A stretch of DNA of 64,000 nucleotides, taken from JAYPAN01 sp049597955 (GTDB lineage Bacteria; Pseudomonadota; Alphaproteobacteria; RS24). Each line of letters begins with the position of its first letter. Positions within the stretch are counted from its first letter, which is position 1. This document shows positions 26,486 through 33,511 of the stretch, piece after piece. The position numbers and the translations under genes were made by a program. The DNA lies in the NCBI GenBank assembly GCA_049597955.1, contig JBMYND010000002.1, forward strand, positions 186,001-250,000, in the 5' to 3' direction. The notes beneath the pieces were generated by a model. The model saw only the letters and a program-made list of their open reading frames with translations, was not told the DNA's origin and made no database searches.

Positions 26486-27897
26486 CTCTGTCGCCCCGCA
26501 TCGCCATTCGGCAAAGCCAGAAGCTGGTCTTGAACCCGCAAATGCAGCAATCCATCGAATTATTATTGCTCAGCAATAAGCAATTGGCGCAAATGCTGAA
26601 AAAGGAAACCGAGCAAAACCCGTTTCTGGCCTTTGACAGCCAGCATTACCGCGAAGCCACCGCCTCCAAATCGCAAGCCCAAGAAGCGCCGATGCCGGAT
26701 GCTTATGAGGCGATGACCGATTTTGCCGAGGCTGAAAGCGGCAATGCCGGTGATGTGATTGAGCAAAGACAGGCCGGGGCGGAAACTGGCGGGCTGCTGC
26801 CGCATATATTGGGCCAGATTGGCGAGATGTTTGATGACCGGCAAATGGCCTTATGGGCCGGTGAACTGGCCGGTTGGCTTGATGAGGATGGCTATTTGCG
26901 CGAGGGCGATGACGAGATTTGCGCGTCGCTGTCCCTGTCGCCAAGCGATTTGGATGCGGTTCTGGCGCAATGTCGAAGCCTGTCACCGGCGGGGGTGTTT
27001 GCCCGCGATTTGCCCGATTGTCTGGCGCTGCAAATCCACCGGCAAGCGGCGTGGACACCGGCCTATGCGACATTGCTGGCCAATCTTGGCCTTGTCGCCA
27101 AAAATGATTTCGCGCAATTGGCCGATTTATGCGCGGTTGAGCCGGCTGATATTATGGACATGCTGCGGCTGGTGCAGACGCTTGACCCGCGCCCCGGTCG
27201 CGCCTTTCACCAAGAGACCGGCGATGTGCAGGCACCGGAAATTCTGGTGCAGGCCGAGCAGAGCGGTTGGCGCGCTGTGCTGAATGAAGAGACGTTGCCC
27301 CGCGTACTGGTGCTGGAGCGCGATTGGGAAGAAATGGCGCAACGCGCCATGTCGGATGATGAAAAGACTTTTATGAAAAGCAATATCCGCTCAGCCCGCT
27401 GGCTGCGCAAAGCCATGCAGCAACGCGCCGCGACTTTATTGCGGGTGGCCGAGGCTGTAACGGCGCGCCAGCAAGGCTTTTTTGACCATGGCATGATTGC
27501 CCTGACGCCGATGTCGCTGCGCGATATTGCCGAGGTTTTGGAACTGCATGAAAGCACGATAAGCCGCACAGTGGCGCGTAAAACGGTCGCCACGCCGAAA
27601 GGTGTTTTTGCATTGAAAGATTTGTTTTCTGTGCGGGTGACGCCGCGCCGCAAAACAGCTTCGCAAGCTGACAGCTTGGACAATCAGCCAATTGTTTCAG
27701 CGCGCAGCGTGCAGGCGCGTATCGCGGCTCTGATAGCGGCAGAAACGGCGGATGCGGTTTTGTCGGATACGCGGATTGTGAAAATATTGGCGGAAGATAA
27801 TGTTATTGTCGCGCGCCGGACAGTGGCCAAATATCGCGATATGATGCACATACCGTCATCGGTTGTCAGACGTCGCAAGCTGGCGCTAAAGGGTTAA
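26482..27897 (+). CDS. rpoN: RpoN, sigma-54 factor
   Basis: 471 aa from ATG 26482, overlapping mnmA by 4 bases; the longer open frame upstream is inside mnmA. N-terminal activator region rich in Gln/Leu (IAIRQSQKLVLNPQMQQSIELLLLSN), the core-binding middle domain, a helix-turn-helix (LRDIAEVLELHESTISRTVARK) and the RpoN box ARRTVAKYR (444-452). Needs an AAA+ activator, none of which is encoded in the window. At least eight -24/-12 promoter matches lie within the next 36 kb, nearly all in front of flagellar genes. Confidence 0.96.
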   Translation: MTLSPRIAIRQSQKLVLNPQMQQSIELLLLSNKQLAQMLKKETEQNPFLAFDSQHYREATASKSQAQEAPMPDAYEAMTDFAEAESGNAGDVIEQRQAGAETGGLLPHILGQIGEMFDDRQMALWAGELAGWLDEDGYLREGDDEICASLSLSPSDLDAVLAQCRSLSPAGVFARDLPDCLALQIHRQAAWTPAYATLLANLGLVAKNDFAQLADLCAVEPADIMDMLRLVQTLDPRPGRAFHQETGDVQAPEILVQAEQSGWRAVLNEETLPRVLVLERDWEEMAQRAMSDDEKTFMKSNIRSARWLRKAMQQRAATLLRVAEAVTARQQGFFDHGMIALTPMSLRDIAEVLELHESTISRTVARKTVATPKGVFALKDLFSVRVTPRRKTASQADSLDNQPIVSARSVQARIAALIAAETADAVLSDTRIVKILAEDNVIVARRTVAKYRDMMHIPSSVVRRRKLALKG

Positions 27898-27913
27898 GCA
27901 CCTCCTGTCGGCG

Positions 27914-27952
27914 CATTATGCCCCGTCATTATGCCCCGTCATTATGCCCCGT
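27914..27952. repeat. 13-bp tandem repeat, 3 copies
   Basis: CATTATGCCCCGT at 27914, 27927 and 27940. It fills the convergent gap after rpoN and runs over the stop codon of the small minus-strand gene. Confidence 0.95.
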
Positions 27953-28172
27953 CACTGCCTCCATCCGGCAAGTCTTGGCCAATCGCTGCTTCCGCCTCGC
28001 CGGGCAAATAGGCTTGCCCTTGAATGGCGCGTGCGCCGAGCTGGCCGGTCAATTCGGGCTGGCCGGCAATGAAAGCCTGCAATTTGGCGTTAATCTCAGC
28101 CTCTGCCTGCTCTGCCGTTTCCGCTTCCACTTCGAGCAGCCCGTCAATAATCCAATGCACTTTGAAAATCAT
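27942..28172 (-). CDS. Small conserved-looking protein, last gene of the FliA-type operon
   Basis: 76 aa. AAGGAG lies about 8 bases before the ATG, and the start overlaps the stop of the upstream Sel1-like gene (ATGA). Starts MIFKVHWIIDGLLEVEAETAEQAEAEI, a strand-helix opening in which Val/Glu alternation precedes a Glu/Ala-rich helix, and ends in a Gly/Asp tail. No signal peptide, so cytoplasmic. Not recognised. Third gene of a three-gene run that begins at 29357 behind a FliA promoter, so it is probably made late in flagellar assembly. Confidence 0.62.
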   Translation of the reverse strand: MIFKVHWIIDGLLEVEAETAEQAEAEINAKLQAFIAGQPELTGQLGARAIQGQAYLPGEAEAAIGQDLPDGGSDGA

Positions 28173-28969
28173 AATGGCTCTCCTTTATCATCCGGCATTG
28201 CTTTGCTCGGTGGCAATATGGCCGAGTTTTCAGCCGGTGGCGGCATATCGGCCTCTCCCATATCTGCCGACTTGGCTGTCAGCTCCTTGAATTTATCGCC
28301 TGCTTCGTCCTGCAAGCCAATCAGTGTTTTCGGGTCAAGATTATCGGCCGCGTCATCGCGCAAGGGATATGACCCTTCCAATTTCATGGCGGCGGCGACC
28401 GAATACCAAAGATAGGCGCGGCCATGGTCAGCTTCCGGCGTCAAAGTCTGGTAAAATTCGGCCAATTGCATAATCGCGTCGCGGTCGCCACCATGCACGC
28501 GGTCGCTCAAACGCGCATTGACCCGGTCGCGCACTTGCTGGACACGTTTTTCCGGCATCATACCAATAATATCATCGGCATAATCTTCGGCCTTTTCTAC
28601 TTTGCCAAGCTGCGCCTGCCAGACCCAGAATAAGGCTTCGGAGAAATTTTGCGGTGTGCCAAGTCCGGCTTTTAACATGGCGCCGTAATTATATTGCGCG
28701 TCATATTGATTGGCTTCGGCTAATTGGCCGAAAAGCGTGAAAGCGGTTGCGTAATCGCGTTTTTTATAGGCTTTGACGGCGCTGCGATAGGCGGCGTCCA
28801 GCATTTCGGTTGTGCTTGTTTCAGCAGATTTTGTGTCGGCTGATGGCGGCATTGTTTCGTGATGTCCGGCTTGCGCCATTTGAAGCGGTATCAGCGTCAG
28901 GCACAGGCCGGTCAAAAGCGTTGTCGCCTTTGCGGCCACGGATTTGCCTGCTTGCCGCCGCGCCGCCAT
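28169..28969 (-). CDS. Secreted Sel1/TPR-like repeat protein
   Basis: 266 aa. Signal peptide ~1-34 (TTLLTGLCLTLIPLQMAQA), then a TPR/Sel1-type helical region: AYRSAVKAYKKRDYATAFTLFGQLAEANQYDAQYNYGAMLKAGLGTPQNFSEALFW, and later AIMQLAEFYQTLTPEADHGRAYLWYSVAA, which has the Sel1 ending. The tail is acidic and proline-rich. Likely a periplasmic protein-protein scaffold. ATG one base after the NHLP-like gene's stop; co-transcribed from the FliA promoter at 29445-29419. Alphaproteobacterial flagellar loci sometimes carry Sel1 proteins, but no specific role is known to me. Confidence 0.75.
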   Translation of the reverse strand: MAARRQAGKSVAAKATTLLTGLCLTLIPLQMAQAGHHETMPPSADTKSAETSTTEMLDAAYRSAVKAYKKRDYATAFTLFGQLAEANQYDAQYNYGAMLKAGLGTPQNFSEALFWVWQAQLGKVEKAEDYADDIIGMMPEKRVQQVRDRVNARLSDRVHGGDRDAIMQLAEFYQTLTPEADHGRAYLWYSVAAAMKLEGSYPLRDDAADNLDPKTLIGLQDEAGDKFKELTAKSADMGEADMPPPAENSAILPPSKAMPDDKGEPL

Positions 28970-28970
28970 C

Positions 28971-29357
28971 TCAGCGACCGGCCATCATAACGAGCTGCAA
29001 ATAGAATATCCGCATTTTGAATTTGGAGCCTTCCGGGCGCTCATAGACAACAATACGCGGCCGGTTGGTATTGGGTTTTTCATATTCTATCGACATGGAA
29101 GCGGGCAAAGACAGGCCGTGTTTTTCCAAAGTGGCTTGCGGGTCACCGGAAAATTCAGTGTGAAAATCATTGTCAATCCACACACGCGCCAGCACACGAC
29201 CGAGAATTTCCGGCAGATATTGGCGCACTTGTTCGCGATTTTCGATACGCAGCCTGCCATTTAACAGGGCAAGCGGCTGGATATCTGTTTGGCGCTTGAC
29301 AGTGGCGGGTGGCTTATTGGCCACCGGCACAAGGGCGCGGGACTCGCTGTCTGACAC
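28971..29357 (-). CDS. Protein with an NHLP (nitrile-hydratase-type leader) like domain
   Basis: 128 aa from GTG 29357 (GAGGT about 7 bases upstream). Residues ~50-100 follow the NHLP/nitrile-hydratase-alpha leader pattern: A..W (57, 60), D62, F65, then GDPQATLEKHGLSLP (71-85) and an acidic strand ending before a VVYERP segment. In that family the pattern marks leader regions of modified peptides or the nitrile hydratase alpha fold. Here no Cys-rich core follows; the tail is basic and hydrophobic (KFKMRIFYLQLVMMAGR). First gene behind a perfect FliA promoter. Assignment to NHLP is by eye and unconfirmed. Confidence 0.6.
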   Translation of the reverse strand: MSDSESRALVPVANKPPATVKRQTDIQPLALLNGRLRIENREQVRQYLPEILGRVLARVWIDNDFHTEFSGDPQATLEKHGLSLPASMSIEYEKPNTNRPRIVVYERPEGSKFKMRIFYLQLVMMAGR

Positions 29358-29418
29358 AATCTACCTCACTCAACACTCATTTGGTTTTACCGAGCGAACC
29401 GCTTCGCACGCAAGGTCT

Positions 29419-29445
29419 TTATCGGCGAAATGGCAATATTTTTTA
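29419..29445 (-). promoter_or_regulatory. FliA (sigma-28) promoter, perfect consensus
   Basis: On the minus strand TAAA (29445-29442), 15 bases, then GCCGATAA (29426-29419): an exact match to the enterobacterial FliA consensus TAAA-N15-GCCGATAA. It points to the operon starting at 29357, leaving a ~55-base leader. fliA itself lies 1.4 kb away. Confidence 0.88.
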
Positions 29446-29484
29446 GCTTATGGCGGTTTGGAAAATGCACTTGCCCGGCGGTTT

Positions 29485-29500
29485 TGGCACGGAAATTGAA
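29485..29500 (+). promoter_or_regulatory. Sigma-54 promoter for the flgF-like gene at 29530
   Basis: TGGCACGGAAATTGAA: the -24 part is perfect and the -12 part reads TTGA rather than TTGC, with correct spacing. It lies 30 bases before the ATG, back to back with the FliA promoter on the other strand. Confidence 0.65.
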
Positions 29501-29529
29501 CATTTACCGCGAAATTTAGGAGTTGCAAT

Positions 29530-30315
29530 ATGCTGCCAGTCGCCAAAACCGGAATGCGGGCCACCATGCAGGAAATCGCTGTGATTTCCAATAATATCGC
29601 CAATGCGTCATCGGCCGGCTTCAAACGCAGCCGCGCCATGTTCAGCGATATTTACGGCGGTGAATTGTCCGGCGGTATGCAAGATGTCAAGCCGGGCCTT
29701 GGTGTGCGCCAATATGAGCCGCGCCGCGCCCATGAGCAGGGTTCTTTCCGGGCAACCGGGGCGGCCCTTGATTTGGCTGTTAACGGCAATGGCATGTTTG
29801 CAGTCAAAAAACAAAATGGCGATAACATGATGCGCTATACGCGCAATGGCGCGATTGAGTTGACAGCGGATGGGCTGCTGGTCACTTCAGAAGGCTATCA
29901 ATATATGTCCACTGATTTGGAGCCTATCCGGCTGCCTTTTGCCGTGCTGGACAATAATAATCAGGAGCGTCGCCTGTCAAAAGTGGATGTAAAGGATAGC
30001 GGTCTCATTGAGGCCACTTACGGGCAAGATTTTGTTGTCAATATTGGTGAGCTGACATTGGCGCAATTCCGCGACCCCGGCGCGTTAAAGGCCGAGGGGC
30101 GCAATTTCTTCCTTGAAACCAGAGAATCCGGCGCACCGGTTTTTACCCGTCCTTTGGATCAGGGGGCAGGCAATCTGCAATCGGGCTATATTGAAACTTC
30201 CAATGTCGATTTGACCGAAGAAATGACCATGTTGCTGCGCTCGCAACAGGCTTTTTCGGCTGTTTCACGCATGGTGCAAAGCGATGTTGAGGCGGTGCGT
30301 AAATTCACCTCATAG
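29530..30315 (+). CDS. flgF: Flagellar rod/hook protein, FlgF/FlgG-family (isolated)
   Basis: 261 aa, ribosome-binding site AGGAG. N-terminal rod motif (MQEIAVISNNIANASSAGFKRSRAMF), the central LDLAVNGNGMFAVK segment and C-terminal SGYIETSNVDLTEEMTMLLRSQQAFSAVSRMVQ all belong to the FlgE/F/G family. Length fits FlgF or FlgG. A second FlgF-type gene (46850) and a FlgG (47756) exist in the main operons, so this is either the true FlgF, with the 46850 gene another proximal-rod protein, or an extra paralogue. It is a single + gene among minus-strand genes behind its own sigma-54 promoter. Confidence 0.8.
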   Translation: MLPVAKTGMRATMQEIAVISNNIANASSAGFKRSRAMFSDIYGGELSGGMQDVKPGLGVRQYEPRRAHEQGSFRATGAALDLAVNGNGMFAVKKQNGDNMMRYTRNGAIELTADGLLVTSEGYQYMSTDLEPIRLPFAVLDNNNQERRLSKVDVKDSGLIEATYGQDFVVNIGELTLAQFRDPGALKAEGRNFFLETRESGAPVFTRPLDQGAGNLQSGYIETSNVDLTEEMTMLLRSQQAFSAVSRMVQSDVEAVRKFTS

Positions 30316-30345
30316 TTTGCCCGGGCAATAAACGCCTTATAAAAA

Positions 30346-30756
30346 TTATGACAAAGGCACAATCCAGGAAATATCGCTAATCTCCAGCGTCATCGGGCGG
30401 TCAATTTTCAAATCGCCCTGAACCGAGACAGCCAATTCGGTTTCCAGCGCGGCGACCAGCGTCACAGGGCGCGGATGCGTGCCTTTCACACAATCGCATA
30501 ATCTGAAAAAAGCCTCCGGCACCAGCCCGATATCACCTTTGATAACCGGCCTGTCCATAGGGATATGCAGGCTGCCGGCGCCGAAACTAATATCGCCATT
30601 GCGCTGTTTTATATTCAAATGGCAATGGCCGCGCGCAATGTTTATCAGGCTGCATGTCATATTGAGCTCCGGCTCCGCGCCAAAACCGATAAGCTGCATC
30701 TCCGCCGATTGCACCGACATTTGAATCGCCTTTGTGGGTATCCATTCCGAGGCCAT
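30346..30756 (-). CDS. Unknown protein coupled to fliA
   Basis: 136 aa, no signal peptide or membrane helix. Not recognised. Predicted mostly beta (MSVQSAEMQLIGFGAEPELNMTC, GAGSLHIPMDRPVIKGDIGLV, LETELAVSVQGDLKIDRPMTLEI). Its ATG overlaps the fliA stop by one base, the last gene of flhA-flhF-flhG-fliA-this. Possibly a regulator or flagellar accessory factor, judged by position only. Confidence 0.65.
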   Translation of the reverse strand: MASEWIPTKAIQMSVQSAEMQLIGFGAEPELNMTCSLINIARGHCHLNIKQRNGDISFGAGSLHIPMDRPVIKGDIGLVPEAFFRLCDCVKGTHPRPVTLVAALETELAVSVQGDLKIDRPMTLEISDISWIVPLS

Positions 30757-31472
30757 CAGAACAACTCATGGGCTTGGCGTTCTTCAATCGCTTCGCGCAA
30801 CCGGCGCACTGCTGATTTTTTGATTTGCGACACCCGACCCGACGTCACTTCCAGCACTTCTGCGATTTCATAGACGTTTAATTCTTCGACATAAAAAAGC
30901 TGGATAACCAGCGCCTCTTTTTCCGGCAAAGTGGTCAGCGCGTCGCGCAGCATGGCGCGCAAATCCTTGTCGGATAATTGCTCTTCGGGCGAGTCCTTGG
31001 CATCAGCAAAGATAATCGAGAAATCATCATACACATCGTCAAGCGAGTCATGCACATTGGCGGCAAAAGCATGTTGCCATTCCAGCAATTCCGGCATGCC
31101 AATTTGCATATGTTCCGACAATTCATCATTATTCGGCAGGCGGCCCAATTTGGCGGTCAGGGTTTCTTCCGCTTTTTGAAAACGCTTGCGCATTAAAATC
31201 GTCGTGCGACACAGATTTGAGCTTTTGCGCAAATGGTCAACCATGGCGCCGCGTATCCGCATGGAGGCATATCCGGCAAAAGATGCGCCTTCTTGCGGTG
31301 AGTATTTTTGTGCCGAGGTGATGAGGCCGACATAGCCGATTTGTATCAAATCTTCGACTTCAATGGATGAATGAACGCGCCCATAAACATGCCAGGCAAT
31401 TTTGCGCACCAGCCCGAGATGGTCTTTGACCAGCGTCTCAACATCATCTTGCGGCTGCTGATAGGGGCGCAT
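30756..31472 (-). CDS. fliA: FliA, flagellar sigma factor (sigma-28)
   Basis: 238 aa, typical FliA length. Region 2 (HLGLVRKIAWHVYGRVHSSIEVEDLIQIGYVGLITSAQKY, SFAGYASMRIRGAMVDHLRK), region 3 (RFQKAEETLTAKLGRLPNNDELSEHM) and region 4 (ALTTLPEKEALVIQLFYVEELNVYEIAEVLEVTSGRVSQIKKSAVRRLRE) match. Start overlaps the flhG stop by one base and its stop overlaps the next start. Controlled by FlgM (gene at 38966). A perfect FliA promoter is at 29445-29419. Confidence 0.95.
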   Translation of the reverse strand: MRPYQQPQDDVETLVKDHLGLVRKIAWHVYGRVHSSIEVEDLIQIGYVGLITSAQKYSPQEGASFAGYASMRIRGAMVDHLRKSSNLCRTTILMRKRFQKAEETLTAKLGRLPNNDELSEHMQIGMPELLEWQHAFAANVHDSLDDVYDDFSIIFADAKDSPEEQLSDKDLRAMLRDALTTLPEKEALVIQLFYVEELNVYEIAEVLEVTSGRVSQIKKSAVRRLREAIEERQAHELF

Positions 31473-32269
31473 TACGATCCCCCATCATCGCTGTCGGCCC
31501 CGAAAAAGCGAATACCGGCGGGGGCATGGTCGCCGCGTTTCATCAGCGAGGTCGCGATTGTCTGAATTGACAATGACTCGCGCGATTTGGGATTGGCCAG
31601 AAAAGTCGGTTTGCGGTCGATGACAGAGCGTCGCAAATTATTGGAAAACGGCAGAAAACCGGCCAAAGTCAATTGCACGTCAAGGAAACGGGCGGTGATG
31701 TTGCGAAACCGGTTGAAATGGTCATGCGCCTCAGCCTCAGAATTGGCCATATTGACGACAACATGGAAATGATTGACCTGTTTTTCCAAATGCGCCGCTT
31801 TGATAAGCGAATAAGCATCCATAAAACTGGTCGGCTCACCGACCAAAACAACCACTTGATTATCCGCCGCCGAGACAAAATCAAGCGTCGCATCAGAGGC
31901 TCCGGCCGGCACATCCACGACCAGCGCGTCCATTTTGCCGACCAGCGATTCGGTGGCGCGGATAATGTTGAAGCGTGTCGCCGTATCAAGATTGAGAATG
32001 TTCACATTGGCGCTGCCGCCGGAAATAAATTGCACGCCAAGCGGGCCTTTATTGCACAGGGCGTCAAAACTTTTCCCGCCATCGAGAAAGTCGCCAATCG
32101 AAAATTCCGGGTCAATACCAAGCAAAATATGGGCATTGGCGACGCCGAAATCCGTGTCCAAAAGACAGGTGCGCCAGCCATTGGACTGCAATGCCAAAGC
32201 GATATTTATCGCAATGCTGGTTTTCCCAACACCGCCTTTTCCGCTGGCAATTGCTATTGAAAGGGGCAT
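31472..32269 (-). CDS. flhG: FlhG/FleN, MinD-like flagellar number ATPase
   Basis: 265 aa. Deviant Walker A GKGGVGKT (10-17) with the MinD-type lysine, LLDTDFGVANAHILLGI, and LVVDVPAGASDATLDFVSAAD as Walker B/switch II. Shorter than Pseudomonas FleN and lacking an obvious N-terminal DQAxxLR motif that activates FlhF, since the protein begins directly MPLSIAIASGKGG. Sets flagellar number with FlhF; gene order flhA-flhF-flhG-fliA is that of polar flagellates. Overlaps fliA by one base. Confidence 0.92.
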   Translation of the reverse strand: MPLSIAIASGKGGVGKTSIAINIALALQSNGWRTCLLDTDFGVANAHILLGIDPEFSIGDFLDGGKSFDALCNKGPLGVQFISGGSANVNILNLDTATRFNIIRATESLVGKMDALVVDVPAGASDATLDFVSAADNQVVVLVGEPTSFMDAYSLIKAAHLEKQVNHFHVVVNMANSEAEAHDHFNRFRNITARFLDVQLTLAGFLPFSNNLRRSVIDRKPTFLANPKSRESLSIQTIATSLMKRGDHAPAGIRFFGADSDDGGS

Positions 32270-32302
32270 GAAACGCGACCTCGAACAAACGACTCAATAA
32301 GA

Positions 32303-33490
32303 CTAACAATTCTCCATGAGATATTGCGCTATTGGCGGCTGTGTTGCAATCGCCAGTGCGTCAATCATCGCTTGCGAGCCGGTAATCAGCCCCAGCTTTG
32401 CGCCGCTTTCATAAAGGGCGGAAAATTCGGGCGCGGTCATGTCACATTCATCGAGCTTGGTCAACGCGACCAGCGGCTTTAATTTTCCGAATAATTTCAT
32501 TTGCCGCATAATCATGGCGCGGTTGGAACTGCCGGGCAGGGCAAGCACCAGTTGAACCGCATTGCGATTGAGCTTGTCGCGCAAGGCTGTGACCAGCGCG
32601 ACTACGCTTTCCGGGCTGCATCCGGCTTCGATAATCACCTGCTCGCCAATGCCGCTGACCGCATCCACAAAACCGGCTTCGTCAAACCGCGTGACCGGCA
32701 AATTGAGCAGGCGGGCAAATTTGCCGAGATTGTCCTGATTGGCCACGGCAGACGAGGATAATTCGCCAAGCGTGACCGGCAATTCGCCGCCATGTTCGAG
32801 AATATGCGCCGCCAGCTTGCCTGCCAGCAATGATTTTCCCGCGCCATGGCCGCCTGCGACCACCAGAACCGGCGCCGTCATCGCTGCCAGCATATCGGTA
32901 TCACCGGCCAATTCGGCTGCCAAATGGGCCAGAAAGCGTTCGCGCCCGGCCTCAAAATCAAGCTCGCGATAGCTGTGCCGAAGGCTTTGCACCAGCGGGT
33001 CGGAAAACCCGGCCTGACGCAGGCGCACCGGCGTGGACAGGCCCAAATCATTGCTCAAACCCACTTCATCGGTCAGCACCATGCCGGTCAGCAATTGTTT
33101 CATCTCGCGCAATTCGCGCAACATGCGCTCATTGGCATCGCCTTTATGCTCATTGAACACATCGCCAAACACGGATGCTTGCAAGGCGGGCGCAATATCT
33201 TTCGACGCGCCCTTATCGCCGGTTTCTGCTTTCGGCCAATCACTCGGGCGCGGGGCTTTGCTCATATCAATCCCGGCATCGGCGAACACATCAATATAGC
33301 GTTTGGGTTTGCGCCGTTTGCCGCTCATGCCATTTTTGCCCATGGCTTCAAGCTGGTTGTCCGTGGCGCTGATTTCCACCTTGTCACCGCGTTTAACGGT
33401 TGACAGAATATAGCAATTATCGCCGAATTTTCGGGCCGCTTGTTCCAGCGCCGTTGCGCTGTCCTCGGCCACAAATGTCAATGTTGTCAT
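32303..33490 (-). CDS. flhF: FlhF-like SRP-family GTPase, divergent G domain
   Basis: 395 aa. The N-terminal basic B-domain start (TLTFVAEDSATALEQAARKFGDNCYILST) is the FlhF opening; the middle is variable; the NG domain begins near 150. P-loop GGHGAGKS (213-220) and TKLDE (344-348) are present. The switch motif expected to read DTAGR is IIEAGCSP (286-293), so the catalytic Asp-Thr pair is gone. FlhF places and numbers polar flagella; altered residues could mean weak or no GTP hydrolysis. 21 bases separate it from flhA. Confidence 0.88.
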   Translation of the reverse strand: MTTLTFVAEDSATALEQAARKFGDNCYILSTVKRGDKVEISATDNQLEAMGKNGMSGKRRKPKRYIDVFADAGIDMSKAPRPSDWPKAETGDKGASKDIAPALQASVFGDVFNEHKGDANERMLRELREMKQLLTGMVLTDEVGLSNDLGLSTPVRLRQAGFSDPLVQSLRHSYRELDFEAGRERFLAHLAAELAGDTDMLAAMTAPVLVVAGGHGAGKSLLAGKLAAHILEHGGELPVTLGELSSSAVANQDNLGKFARLLNLPVTRFDEAGFVDAVSGIGEQVIIEAGCSPESVVALVTALRDKLNRNAVQLVLALPGSSNRAMIMRQMKLFGKLKPLVALTKLDECDMTAPEFSALYESGAKLGLITGSQAMIDALAIATQPPIAQYLMENC

Positions 33491-33511
33491 AGCGTTTACC
33501 TTTCTGCTCTA

